From: Lentibacillus halodurans | GTDB lineage: Bacteria; Bacillota; Bacilli; Bacillales; Amphibacillaceae | Assembly (NCBI RefSeq): GCF_900112045.1 | Contig: NZ_FOJW01000005.1 | Span: 62,001 to 126,000 of the forward strand | Direction: 5' to 3' | Length of the DNA: 64,000 nucleotides | Shown here: positions 25,224 through 34,170 of the stretch, piece by piece | How positions within the stretch are numbered: the stretch's first letter is position 1 | How the letters are laid out: the number at the start of each line of letters is the position of its first letter | The notes under the pieces: generated by a model | The model's input: only the letters and a program-made list of their open reading frames with translations | Databases searched by the model: none | Told to the model about the DNA's origin: nothing | Made by a program: the position numbers and the translations under genes

Positions 25224-26213
25224 ATGGAATTGACAAAAGATGTGAAGCTCGTGCCTGATGTCAGTCAGGAAAAATTAGTAGATTTATATAAACAAATGTG
25301 GACGATACGGTTTTTTGATGAAAAAGTCGATGAATTTTTTGCGAAAGGGATGATCCACGGTACAACCCATTTGGCAGTCGGGCAGGAGGCAAGTGCTGCC
25401 GGGGCATGTGCGCTGCTTAACATAGAAGACAAGATAACCAGTACACACCGCGGGCACGGTCATTGCATTGCCAAAGGTGCAACCGCTGACAAAATGATGG
25501 CGGAATTATTCGGCAGAACAACCGGTTACTGCAAAGGAAAAGGTGGTTCGATGCATATTGCTGACATTGACATCGGTAACTTGGGTGCAAACGGCATCGT
25601 TGCAGGCGGTATCCCGCTTGCTGTCGGATCGGCATTGACGGCACATATGAAAAAACAAAGCTATGTGACAGTCTGCTTTTTCGGGGATGGTGCTACAAAC
25701 GAAGGAAGTTTCCATGAGGCGGTCAATCTGGCATCCATATGGAAGCTGCCGGTTATTTTTGTTTGTGAAAATAATCAATATGGTATGTCCGGATCCGTGA
25801 AAGAAATGGTGAATGTTGAACATATCGCTGAACGTGCAGATGCATACGGTATCCCCGGTGAAGTGGCGGACGGAAACGATATTGTGGATATGATGAACAA
25901 AACACACGATGCGATTGAACGTGCACGCAGCGGTGAAGGCCCGACACTGATTGAAGCAAAAACGTATCGCTGGAAAGGCCATTCAAAAAGTGACGCGAAG
26001 AAATACCGCACACGTGAAGAGGAGCAGGAATGGAAGGCAAAGGACCCGATCAAACGGTTCAAAAATGTGCTTGTAGAGGCTGGTATTTTAACGGAAGAAA
26101 AGGCTGAGGAAATCCGAAAAGATGCCAAACAGGAAATTGAAAATGCGGTTGAATTTGCAGAAAACAGCCCAATGCCGACCGAAGACGACTTGCTGACAGA
26201 TGTTTATGCATAG
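25224..26213 (+). CDS. thiamine diphosphate-dependent dehydrogenase E1 alpha (acetoin dehydrogenase AcoA-like)
   Basis: A 329-residue E1 alpha subunit. The thiamine diphosphate motif starts at GDGATNEGSFHEA (about residue 154) and ends at CENNQYGMS about 30 residues later. STHRGHGHCIAKG near 77 and HIADIDIGNLGANGIVAGG near 112 are typical of acetoin and acyloin dehydrogenases rather than pyruvate dehydrogenase. ATG 25224 follows AAAAAGGAGTGAT. Acetoin dehydrogenase cleaves an alpha-hydroxyketone, passing an acetyl unit to lipoyl-E2 and releasing an aldehyde. Its setting beside a polyol PTS suggests a phosphorylated acyloin as substrate (inference). Confidence 0.88.
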   Translation: MELTKDVKLVPDVSQEKLVDLYKQMWTIRFFDEKVDEFFAKGMIHGTTHLAVGQEASAAGACALLNIEDKITSTHRGHGHCIAKGATADKMMAELFGRTTGYCKGKGGSMHIADIDIGNLGANGIVAGGIPLAVGSALTAHMKKQSYVTVCFFGDGATNEGSFHEAVNLASIWKLPVIFVCENNQYGMSGSVKEMVNVEHIAERADAYGIPGEVADGNDIVDMMNKTHDAIERARSGEGPTLIEAKTYRWKGHSKSDAKKYRTREEEQEWKAKDPIKRFKNVLVEAGILTEEKAEEIRKDAKQEIENAVEFAENSPMPTEDDLLTDVYA

Positions 26214-26225
26214 GAGGGAACCACG

Positions 26226-27209
26226 TTGAGAGAGATAACTTATATGGAAGCAGTGCGTGAAGCGATGAGTCAGGAAATGCGCAAAAATGAAGACGTCTTT
26301 ATTTTGGGAGAAGACATTGGCGTATATGGTGGTGCTTTTGGTGTTACACGAGGCATGATCGAGGAATTCGGCCCGGAGCGTGTCCGCAATACACCCATCA
26401 GTGAATCCGGAATTGCCGGGGCATCGGTTGGTTCAGCACTGACGGGAATGCGCCCAATAGTTGAACTGCAATTTTCCGATTTCATTACGATTGCGATGGA
26501 CCAAATGGCTAATCAGGCGGCCAAAATCCGTTACATGTACGGCGGTAAGGGCAAGGTGCCGATGGTATTGCGTACGCCGAGCGGATCAGGTACAGGGGCT
26601 GCTGCACAGCATTCACAAAGCCTGGAAGCATGGGTGACGCACGTGCCGGGGCTGAAGGTGGTCCAGCCATCGACAGGCTATGATGCAAAAGGATTATTGA
26701 AAGCAGCGATCGATGATGATAATCCGGTAATTTTTTACGAACATAAAACCTTGTACAAAACGAAATCCGATGTACCGGAAGAGCCATACAGCATTCCACT
26801 AGGCAAAGCTGATGTGAAACGCGAAGGAACAGATGTCACGATTGTCGCAACAGCTGTCATGGTACAGCGTGCACTCGATGCGGCGGCGGAACTGGAAAAT
26901 GAGGGCATCAGTGCTGAAGTAATTGATCCGCGCACACTGGTACCGCTTGATGAGGAAACAATCGTAAACTCCGTTGCCAAAACCGGACGTGCAGTTGTTG
27001 TTCACGAGGCAGTAAAACGCGGCGGATACGGCAGTGAAATTGCAAGCATGATTGCGGAAAGTGATGCGTTTGATTTTCTCGATGCGCCCATCAAACGCTT
27101 AGGCGGTGCGCCTTCTCCGGTACCATACAATCCGGAACTAGAAAAAGCTCACGTACCGCAAGTGCCGGTGATCATTCAAGCCGCAAAAGAAACGTTAATC
27201 AAGGCATAA
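26226..27209 (+). CDS. thiamine diphosphate-dependent dehydrogenase E1 beta (AcoB-like)
   Basis: A 327-residue E1 beta subunit with the classic blocks [19 protein letters not shown] (about residues 24-42), [21 protein letters not shown] near 58, and [15 protein letters not shown] near 235. It forms the alpha2-beta2 E1 with the preceding gene, 12 bp upstream. The TTG at 26226 is preceded by TAGGAGGGAA, which makes it the most likely start. Confidence 0.9.
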   Translation: MREITYMEAVREAMSQEMRKNEDVFILGEDIGVYGGAFGVTRGMIEEFGPERVRNTPISESGIAGASVGSALTGMRPIVELQFSDFITIAMDQMANQAAKIRYMYGGKGKVPMVLRTPSGSGTGAAAQHSQSLEAWVTHVPGLKVVQPSTGYDAKGLLKAAIDDDNPVIFYEHKTLYKTKSDVPEEPYSIPLGKADVKREGTDVTIVATAVMVQRALDAAAELENEGISAEVIDPRTLVPLDEETIVNSVAKTGRAVVVHEAVKRGGYGSEIASMIAESDAFDFLDAPIKRLGGAPSPVPYNPELEKAHVPQVPVIIQAAKETLIKA

Positions 27210-27224
27210 GGGGGTTGGTTCATA

Positions 27225-28610
27225 ATGGCTAAGGAAGTATTTATGCCGAAGCTCAGCAGTACGATGGAAGTCGGTACACTCCTGCAATGGTTCAAAGCGG
27301 AAGGCGATCCGGTTGAAGTTGGGGAACCGTTATTCGAAATTATGACGGATAAAATTAATATTGAAGTGGAGTCGTATGAAGAAGGTGTATTGTTAAAGCG
27401 TTATTATGATGTTGATGAAGAAATCCCGGTAAATGCTGTGATCGGCTATGTCGGCGAAGAAAATGAAGAAGTGCCTGAGGAGCCACCTGCCGCTGATGGA
27501 GAGGCTGACGACGGTGCGATCTCGCAGGCTGAAGGTGGGCGCAAGTATACACCGTCGGATGTGCCGACAGCAGTGGCCCCCGGTACAGACGGAACGCCGG
27601 CTGCTGCAGTTTCAGGGGCAGAAAAAGCGCCGGCTGATGCTGACGGCAAAGTACGCGCAACACCTGCGGCTAGACGCGTCGCCCGTGAACAAAACGTCGA
27701 ATTGGGATCTGTTAAAGGATCCGGGCCAAAAGGACGTGTTCACGAGCAAGACGTGAAAGACGCACTTGACAGTACGAAAGCCACCCCGCTTGCCGGAAAA
27801 ATTGCCGGGGATCAGGACGTTGATTTGTCACAAGTTGAAGGATCGGGCCCTCATGGAAAAGTGCGCAAAGCAGATGTGATGCAGCATACCGCTGCATCGG
27901 CACAGGTACAGTTGTCTGAAGATACTGAGCGCATCAAGCTAAAAGGCTTGCGCAAAGCAGTAGCGGACAAAATGGTTCAGAGCACCAGCACGATTCCGCA
28001 TGTCACGCTCACAAGCGAAGTTGATATGACGCATGTAATCGACGTCCGGAAGTCCTTGCTGCCGATTATTGAAAAACAAACCGGCTACAGACTGTCCTAT
28101 ACCGAAATTTTAATGAAAGCAACGTCCCAGGTTCTGGAAGCACATCCGCGTGTCAACGCATCACTGATCGATCACGAAATTGTCCTCAATAAATCGGTGA
28201 ATATCGGATTGGCTGTAGACGTGGAAGATGGATTGATTGTGCCATCTGTTAAGGAAGTGAACCATAAAGGTTTGGCAGAATTGACTGAAGTCAGCAAAAC
28301 AGTGGGCAAAAAAGCACGAGACAATCAATTGACGCCAGCTGAAATGACCGGGAGCACGTTCTCGATCAGCAACTTGGGCATGTATGCAGTTGATGGATTC
28401 ACGCCGATCATCAATCCGCCGGAAACAGCGATTCTAGGTGTCGGACGTATTGTCGAAAAACCAGTCGTTGTCGATGGCGAGGTTGAAGTGCGGCCAATGA
28501 TGGTACTCAGTCTGTCATTCGACCACCGGGCAATAGATGGAGCACCAGCTGCAGCATTCCTGACTGATTTGAAAGAGCGGCTGGAAAATCCATACGGCCT
28601 GTTGATATAA
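27225..28610 (+). CDS. dihydrolipoamide acyltransferase E2 with two peripheral-subunit-binding domains
   Basis: A 461-residue E2. One N-terminal lipoyl domain carries the lipoyl lysine in MTDKINIEV (about residue 43). A Glu/Ala/Pro-rich linker leads to a first binding domain (TPAARRVAREQNVELGSVKG, about 145-178). A second, similar segment (TPLAGKIAGDQDVDLSQVEG, about 186-217) lacks the paired arginines of the first. The catalytic domain ends with SFDHRAIDGAPAAAF (about 430-444), including the HxxxDG motif. The acyl group is transferred to CoA. The duplicated binding domain is unusual and may alter E1/E3 loading. It lies 15 bp after E1 beta. Confidence 0.9.
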   Translation: MAKEVFMPKLSSTMEVGTLLQWFKAEGDPVEVGEPLFEIMTDKINIEVESYEEGVLLKRYYDVDEEIPVNAVIGYVGEENEEVPEEPPAADGEADDGAISQAEGGRKYTPSDVPTAVAPGTDGTPAAAVSGAEKAPADADGKVRATPAARRVAREQNVELGSVKGSGPKGRVHEQDVKDALDSTKATPLAGKIAGDQDVDLSQVEGSGPHGKVRKADVMQHTAASAQVQLSEDTERIKLKGLRKAVADKMVQSTSTIPHVTLTSEVDMTHVIDVRKSLLPIIEKQTGYRLSYTEILMKATSQVLEAHPRVNASLIDHEIVLNKSVNIGLAVDVEDGLIVPSVKEVNHKGLAELTEVSKTVGKKARDNQLTPAEMTGSTFSISNLGMYAVDGFTPIINPPETAILGVGRIVEKPVVVDGEVEVRPMMVLSLSFDHRAIDGAPAAAFLTDLKERLENPYGLLI

Positions 28611-28619
28611 GGGGTGAAC

Positions 28620-30017
28620 ATGATGAAAACGTATAATCTCGCAATTATCGGCGCAGGCCCAGGCGGTTATGTCGCAGCCATCCGGGCAGCAAAAGAAGGC
28701 TTGAGTGTCGCCCTTGTGACTGGAGGAGACCTCGGTGGGACTTGCCTCAACAGGGGCTGTATCCCATCCAAAACAATGCTGAAACATGCTGAAGTAATTG
28801 AGCATATTAAAGACGCAAAGACATATGGCATTACCGTAAACGATTTTTCCTTTTCCATCAAGGATATGGTTGACCGGAAACATAAAGTTGTCAACACATT
28901 GAAGAATGGCATCAAAAGCCTGATGAAACAAAACAAGGTTGATGTCTATCAAGGCTATGGGCATATAGCAGAAGATAAAACCGTGACGATCGAAAATGGT
29001 GGCAGTTTGGACGGTTTGGAGACAATTCAAGCTGACAATGTGATACTGGCAAACGGGTCCAAACCGTTTGTACCGGAGCTGCCGGGTATTGAAGATGTTG
29101 ATTATTATACGAGTGATACGATTTTTAATATCGATGACGTGCCAGAGCATCTCGTCATTATGGGCGGTGGTGTCATCGGACTTGAGATTGCCTGTATTTT
29201 CAACAGTTTGAATACGAAAGTCGAAATTGTCGAAATGGCTGACCGGATTTTGCCTGGCGAGGATCCGGATGCGTCGGATTTTTTACGGCGTGAGCTTGGT
29301 AAAAAAGGCATTGGAATTCATACAAATGCTAAAATTACTGGTATCCGCAAAGACGATCAGCAAAAAGCCGTCGAGTTTGAGGCCGGGGATGGCAGCAAGA
29401 GCATGATTGAAACGGATAGTGTGCTCGTTGCCGTCGGGCGGACACCTAATTTGACCGGCATTGAAAACTTAGGAGTCCATTTTGACGGCAGATTCGTAAA
29501 AGTCGATCAGAGATTCGAGACATCCATTGCCGGTATCTATGCGGTTGGTGATTTGATTGGTGGATATCAGCTGGCACATGCGGCAAGTGATGAAGGAATT
29601 CGGGCGGTTAACCATATTTTAGGTGAAGCTAATCCTCAGGCGGAATCCATTATTCCACGCTGTGTCTATACTTTCCCGGAAATAGCCAGCGTTGGCATTA
29701 CAGAAGTCCAGGCAAAAGAAAAAGGCTACAACGTCAAAACGAAAAAAGTGGACATCGCGGCCAATGGAAAAGCCATTGCAGCAGGAGAAACAAGCGGTTT
29801 TATGAAATTGATTGCTGATGACAAATACGGCGAAGTGCTCGGTGTCGTCATGGTCGGCTCCCATGTCACCGAAATGATCAGCCAGGCAACATCCTACATG
29901 CATCTTGAAGGAACAGTTGACGAGATTGACAGTATGGTATTCCCTCACCCAACCGTTTCCGAATCACTGGGTGAAGCGGGGAGTGCGTGGCTTGAGAAAG
30001 GGATACATTATAGTTGA
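28620..30017 (+). CDS. lpdA: dihydrolipoyl dehydrogenase (E3)
   Basis: A 465-residue flavoprotein disulfide reductase: FAD motif IIGAGPGGYVAAIRA at the N-terminus, redox cysteines in GGTCLNRGCIPSK (about residues 39-51), NAD motif VIMGGGVIGLEIA near 178, a second FAD block YAVGDLIGGYQLAHAA near 305, and catalytic His-Glu in VFPHPTVSESLGE at the C-terminus. It has no attached lipoyl domain. It reoxidises the lipoyl group of the E2 with NAD. ATG 28620, or the adjacent ATG 28623, follows AAGGGG. Last gene of the operon. Confidence 0.93.
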   Translation: MMKTYNLAIIGAGPGGYVAAIRAAKEGLSVALVTGGDLGGTCLNRGCIPSKTMLKHAEVIEHIKDAKTYGITVNDFSFSIKDMVDRKHKVVNTLKNGIKSLMKQNKVDVYQGYGHIAEDKTVTIENGGSLDGLETIQADNVILANGSKPFVPELPGIEDVDYYTSDTIFNIDDVPEHLVIMGGGVIGLEIACIFNSLNTKVEIVEMADRILPGEDPDASDFLRRELGKKGIGIHTNAKITGIRKDDQQKAVEFEAGDGSKSMIETDSVLVAVGRTPNLTGIENLGVHFDGRFVKVDQRFETSIAGIYAVGDLIGGYQLAHAASDEGIRAVNHILGEANPQAESIIPRCVYTFPEIASVGITEVQAKEKGYNVKTKKVDIAANGKAIAAGETSGFMKLIADDKYGEVLGVVMVGSHVTEMISQATSYMHLEGTVDEIDSMVFPHPTVSESLGEAGSAWLEKGIHYS

Positions 30018-30029
30018 TATATTTGATGA

Positions 30030-30103
30030 GGGGCATTTTCGACTGAGGCCGAAAATCTTCCCTTTTTAAAGAGGCCATCGCAGTGCTGTGGTGGTCTTTT
30101 CTT
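30030..30103 (+). terminator. two consecutive terminator hairpins after the dehydrogenase complex
   Basis: Hairpin 1 (30030-30067) pairs CATTTTCG with CGAAAAT plus flanking G-rich/C-rich arms and ends in TTTTT. Hairpin 2 (30070-30103) is a 14-bp stem with several G-T pairs, followed by CTTTTCTT. Hairpin 1 resembles the palindromes at 39530 and 63313. Confidence 0.75.
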
Positions 30104-30692
30104 GTTTGGAAGTACGGGGCTGTTTTAGATATTCGAGAGGATTACCGGTTGGTGGAATAATAAACATAGCTCGTGCAGCTGCGCTCAAAACTCGTGCAGG
30201 TAGGTCCCAAACTTGTACGAGAATCCATCCACACGTGCGAAATACTCACAACTAATAGCGGTATTTTTAAAGGATCAGTTTAACGATCTCGATCTCTTCT
30301 ATTTTACGTTTCTCAAAATCATATCGTTTGCAGCTTTTCCTTCATAAGAACGACCGGCGTTCTTACGTCGTTAATATTATAAAATCCTACAAATTAATTT
30401 ATTACGTAATGTATTTAGTCAAAAGTCACGATTCCTAAAATAGCTCTTTAGACACAAGGAATCATCTTTTGAAAAATAGAAAGTATTAAGACAAGTCTAC
30501 ACTCTATACGTCTAAATATCGTCCCAGGAGGTGAATCAGAACTAAATATATTCAGTTATAGACGATAGGCGTGTATGGTGAAGAGATATTCTTTTGATTC
30601 TGATCCACCCTAGCAATTTGCAGAGGCAATTTATTATGAAAAATTGCGCCACGACCAATAATTCCATGAATAACTTTAAGGAGGGCTTAAAT
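30104..30692 (+). other. 590-bp gene-free gap before the carboxypeptidase
   Basis: It contains part of a 21-bp-period repeat (30167-30247), a hairpin AAGAACG/CGTTCTT around 30345, and an orphan ribosome-site-like AGGAGGTGA at 30527 followed by an immediate stop. Two in-frame ATG codons (30636, 30666) precede the carboxypeptidase. No gene was recognised, and nothing points to a structured RNA family I know. Confidence 0.5.
30167..30247. repeat. short tract of 21-bp-period degenerate repeats
   Basis: About four units begin with a core like AACTCGTGCAG or AACTTGTACGAG, spaced 20-21 bp (cores near 30168, 30189, 30210, 30231). The core is a near-palindrome, CTCGTGCGAG. The same family forms a longer tract at 39640-39822. 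Confidence 0.65.
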
Positions 30693-32363
30693 ATTCAAAA
30701 GGGAAAACTCTTAGCAATTCTTACTACTATTGTCATGTTTACGGCGTTGTTTTTTGGTACAGAGCAGGTAAATGTAGTTTCGTCAGGATCAGCTAGTTCA
30801 GGCTTCACGCCGTATTTTGGCCAAAGTTATGAACAGCCTGAACAAGTCAAGGAACTTTATCCTGCGCCTGATGTTGAATTTGATACGCCAGGATTTATAG
30901 CGGGAAAAGAGAATTTCACGACGCAAAGTGAAATGATGTTATTTTTGCAAGACCTAGAACAATCCAGTGATTTTATGACTATGGAAACTGCAGGACAATC
31001 ACTTGAAGGACGCGATCTGCCGTTGCTCATTTTTTCAACAAGCAATGATGTCGATTCTTCTGATTTTAAAAGTAAAACAACAATTATGCTGGAAGGTCAG
31101 ATCCACGGTAACGAGCCGGCTGGCGGTGAATCTATGCTGGTAATAGCTAGTAGACTGGCAAAAGGTGACTTAGGGGAGGAAGTACTTAGTGATATTAATG
31201 TTATGATGATTCCCCGAATAAACCCGGATGGTTCTTACTATTTTCAGCGCGGGACAGCTAACGACTTAGATGCAAACCGTGATCATATTAAGCTTGAACT
31301 TCCAGAGGTCCGTACGCTTCATGAAGTGTTTAATCGATTTGAACCAGAAGTGGTTATCAGTGCGCATGAGTATGGAGCTTCGCCGAGGTTCCCAGACATA
31401 GGTGAAGAGGGAGCATTACCTTACCATGACATTCTGTTGGCTCCGGGATTTAACCTGAATATCCCAAAGCAAATTCGTAACAAGTCGTCAAATTGGTTTG
31501 TCAAACAGGCGCACAAAGATCTTAATAAAGAAGGGTTTTCTTCTGGTCCCTATTACCTAGTTGATCGATCAGTAGAGACAACAACAATTACTGAAGGGGG
31601 TTTGGAGTCACGTTTAGACACCAATGCCTATGGTCTTCAGCCAAGTTTTACTATTTTGGTGGAAAGTCGTGGAATTGGAATAGGACGTGAAAATTTCGAA
31701 CGGCGTGTTGCTGCTACTGTGGCTGCACATACGAGTTTGCTGAAGTCGAGTGCTCAACGTGCAAATGCTATCAAAAGAATTGTAGACAATACAAAAGATA
31801 AGATTGTGCGTGATGGCAGCAAGATTGGAAGCAACGATAAAATTGTACTAGATAGTGAGAGGCAAGAACTGCCTGGTCCACAGCAATTGAAGGTAGTAGA
31901 TATTGCTGATGGTGAAATAGAGCAAATACCAGTAAACTATTACAGCTCAAAAGAAGCGGTGCCTACAATGAAGCGAATTCGCCCAACGGCTTATATAATG
32001 CCGCCAGAATATCATGATATCGCAGAAAAACTGAAAGCACAGGGTGTAGAAGTTAAAAGGCTCAAAGAAACAAAAGAATTAACCGTTGAAAGTTATAAAG
32101 TTACTGATAAAGAGGTGGAAGATCAACCTTATCAAGGTCATCAGATAAATCATGTTACTACCGATATAGAGGAAAAAACACAGCAATTCCCGAGAGGAAG
32201 CTATGTATTCAGTTCCGCTCAACCATCTGCTAACCTGATTGCTGTTGCACTCGAACCGGAATTTGTGGATAGTTACGTGACGTTTAACTATCTGCCTGTC
32301 GATGTTGGAGATACTATTCCAATTTACCGGTACATGAAAGAAGAGAAACTGGTAGAAAACTAG
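30693..32363 (+). CDS. secreted or membrane-anchored M14-family zinc carboxypeptidase
   Basis: A metallocarboxypeptidase of about 556 residues. After a short basic start, a hydrophobic segment (LLAILTTIVMFTALFFG) acts as signal peptide or anchor. Zinc and substrate residues: His/Glu in QIHGNEPAGGE (about residue 140), NPDGS, DANRDH (about 193), third zinc His in VISAHEYG (about 225), catalytic Glu in ILVESRGIG (about 322). The C-terminal 200 residues form an extra beta-rich region. A perfect AAGGAGGG lies 7 bases before an in-frame ATT (30693), suggesting a rare ATT start. Upstream ATG codons at 30636 and 30666 have poor ribosome sites. It stands alone. Confidence 0.85.
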   Translation: MQKGKLLAILTTIVMFTALFFGTEQVNVVSSGSASSGFTPYFGQSYEQPEQVKELYPAPDVEFDTPGFIAGKENFTTQSEMMLFLQDLEQSSDFMTMETAGQSLEGRDLPLLIFSTSNDVDSSDFKSKTTIMLEGQIHGNEPAGGESMLVIASRLAKGDLGEEVLSDINVMMIPRINPDGSYYFQRGTANDLDANRDHIKLELPEVRTLHEVFNRFEPEVVISAHEYGASPRFPDIGEEGALPYHDILLAPGFNLNIPKQIRNKSSNWFVKQAHKDLNKEGFSSGPYYLVDRSVETTTITEGGLESRLDTNAYGLQPSFTILVESRGIGIGRENFERRVAATVAAHTSLLKSSAQRANAIKRIVDNTKDKIVRDGSKIGSNDKIVLDSERQELPGPQQLKVVDIADGEIEQIPVNYYSSKEAVPTMKRIRPTAYIMPPEYHDIAEKLKAQGVEVKRLKETKELTVESYKVTDKEVEDQPYQGHQINHVTTDIEEKTQQFPRGSYVFSSAQPSANLIAVALEPEFVDSYVTFNYLPVDVGDTIPIYRYMKEEKLVEN

Positions 32364-32403
32364 AGACAGATTCGAATCAGGAGATAATTGTTTTATATGA
32401 TAT

Positions 32404-32431
32404 CCCCGGAAATTTCTAAGTAGTTTCGGGG
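32404..32431 (+). terminator. hairpin after the carboxypeptidase
   Basis: CCCCG plus AAA pairs with TTTCGGGG with a one-base bulge. There is no strong T tract, so this may be a weak terminator. Confidence 0.45.
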
Positions 32432-32458
32432 AATTCAAGTTTATCCTCGCTTTTTTAT

Positions 32459-32705
32459 GGTGTAGCATCTCCGGGTAACCACGGTCAGGCAGTTGCTTAT
32501 ATTGCCGAAAAACTTAATTAAAAATGCATTGCTATTTGTGTTGGAGCGGATGAAACGGCTCATTGAATCATCTGCTGCTTCCAGCATCGCAGCAGTCATG
32601 ACCAACAAGGCCAGCTTGCATGGAAAAAACGTGTGTTGTGTGATCTTAGGCGGTAATATTGCACTGGATAAGCTGGGTGAGATAATTGGGGTAGAACGGG
32701 TATGA
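32459..32705 (+). pseudogene. relic of a threonine/serine dehydratase
   Basis: Two fragments of a PLP-dependent dehydratase survive. The first (32459-32521) reads GVASPGNHGQAVAYIAEKLN, then a stop; this is the PLP phosphate-binding ASxGNHxQGVA region of the family. The second, in another frame up to 32705, includes a serine/alanine-rich helix and the C-terminal GGNIALDKLGEII of the catalytic core. The middle of the gene, over 200 residues, is missing. The 70-codon open frame here is therefore a leftover rather than a gene. Confidence 0.7.
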
Positions 32706-32742
32706 GCCTATGTCCTACCTACAAAAGAGGGAGTTGAAATTT

Positions 32743-33624
32743 ATGCGGTTAGCAACTATTAAGCATGAAGGAAAAGAACAGGCAGCAGTTGTCATGAAGA
32801 ATGGTATTTTTCCAATTCAGGATTTGAATGATGCCTACCTCAAACAATGGCCGACTGATGTGATGACATTGCTGGAATCGGGTCAGCTGGAAAAACTCGA
32901 TCAATGGCTGGAGGATCTCGGAGAATCGGGTAAAGCAAAAATTAATGTCTCTCCGCTTAAAGATGTTAATTATGCCATGCTCTATCGCCATCCACGGAAA
33001 ATTTGGGGGATTGGGCTTAATTATGTGGAACATGCCTCAGACTTAAGTGAAACGGCCCCGAATACTGAACCGGCCAGTTTTATGAAGCCGGATACGACGA
33101 TTATTGGACCAAAAGATACCATTCAAATACCGCTTCAATCCAAACGGACGACAGCTGAAGCGGAACTCGGGATCATTATCGGCAAAACCTGTAAGGACGT
33201 CCCCCTGAAAAATGCACCAGATGTCATTGCTGGTTATACAACAGTCATTGACATGACAGCTGAAGACATTTTACAAAAGAATCCGCGTTATTTAACGCGG
33301 TCGAAAAGCTTTAATACATTTTTCAGTTTCGGACCGCATCTTGTCACGCCCGACGAGGTTGGAGATGTCCACAACTTGGAAGTTTCTACGATGATCAATG
33401 GCAATCTGCATCGCAAAAATGTCGTCTCGAACATGACATTTAAACCTTGGGATCTTGTGTCGTTCCATTCCCAGGTGATGACACTTTTGCCAGGCGACAT
33501 TATATCAACTGGGACACCGGGTGCAGCCGTCATCCGTGATGGCGATATTGTTTCCTGCCAGGTTGATGGATTTGAACCACTCGAAAATCCTGTAGAGGAC
33601 TTGAAACTGGGACAAAGGGTCTGA
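32743..33624 (+). CDS. fumarylacetoacetate hydrolase (FAH) family protein
   Basis: A 293-residue protein. The FAH catalytic domain starts near residue 85 (IWGIGLNYVEHA), with the metal-binding acidic pair in AEAELGIIIG (about 140) and the following Asp in VIDMTAEDI (about 172). The end block STGTPGAA is typical. The first 75 residues form the usual N-terminal cap. ATG 32743 follows GAGGGAG at the right distance; the frame upstream overlaps the dehydratase relic. Members cleave C-C bonds of beta-diketo or 2-keto-3-deoxy acids, or decarboxylate. The substrate here is unknown and the gene has no obvious partners. Confidence 0.88.
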   Translation: MRLATIKHEGKEQAAVVMKNGIFPIQDLNDAYLKQWPTDVMTLLESGQLEKLDQWLEDLGESGKAKINVSPLKDVNYAMLYRHPRKIWGIGLNYVEHASDLSETAPNTEPASFMKPDTTIIGPKDTIQIPLQSKRTTAEAELGIIIGKTCKDVPLKNAPDVIAGYTTVIDMTAEDILQKNPRYLTRSKSFNTFFSFGPHLVTPDEVGDVHNLEVSTMINGNLHRKNVVSNMTFKPWDLVSFHSQVMTLLPGDIISTGTPGAAVIRDGDIVSCQVDGFEPLENPVEDLKLGQRV

Positions 33625-33635
33625 TCCTTTGTCCC
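33609..33635 (+). terminator. perfect hairpin overlapping the FAH stop codon
   Basis: GGGACAAAGG pairs perfectly with CCTTTGTCCC; the TGA stop lies in the 7-nt loop. There is no T tract, so it may protect the transcript end rather than terminate. Confidence 0.55.
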
Positions 33636-33819
33636 AAATACTCGCTTTTCTTGCAAAAAAGTCTGCTATTCTGTAATTAATTTAATACCCTCATAAATTC
33701 ATCAACGCGACCTCAAGTAAGATTGACATTCTACAAAAGGATGTGATCAAATCATGGAAAAAAGCCACACCTAAACCCCCCGTACCTTGATTAGGATGGC
33801 CTTTGGAAGGAGGTGATCA

Positions 33820-34075
33820 CAGAATTTTTTGAACCATTTGTCCTTTCTTTGCTCCAGATCTCTATCAGAAATTGAATTGGCTTAAACACTCCGTCACTGG
33901 AACAGGAATTTCATCGTGTTTTCCCGGTACCAAAAGGCAAAAAGTATACGATAAACTGATGAAGGTGCACTTAAAAAACGGGGAAGAACGCTGGACACTC
34001 ATACACATTATTATCTTCATGAAAATGGTAAATTAAAGGAAAGGGAATAATAATGCGCAATTATTTCTCGTTTAC
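33820..34075 (+). pseudogene. relic of an Rpn-family (YhgA-like) recombination-promoting nuclease
   Basis: Within a 590-bp stretch without an intact gene, broken frames read FFEPFVL, APDLYQKLNWLK, PSLEQEFHRVFPVPKGKKY and DKLMKVHLKNGEERWTLIH. This order matches the N-terminal nuclease core of Rpn/transposase_31-type proteins (usual pattern: VDKLVKVxLKDGxExWxLIHIE). Several frameshifts and stops break it, and nothing follows. Short AT-rich sequence surrounds it. Confidence 0.5.
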
Positions 34076-34170
34076 CCAGTTATAAGGAATGGGGAGTTGA
34101 CACTAGATTGTAGCGTAAGAGTAGTATGTCTTATCACTTATGCAGCAACAGTTACTCCCCAAAAATATCC

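Noticed and set aside
25224-30017. Housekeeping pyruvate dehydrogenase complex
   Set aside because: E1 alpha blocks fit acetoin dehydrogenase better, and the promoter carries the polyol-regulon operator.
32493-32705. 70-codon open frame as a real small gene
   Set aside because: Its sequence is the C-terminal piece of a threonine/serine dehydratase, with another piece in a different frame just upstream, so it is a relic.
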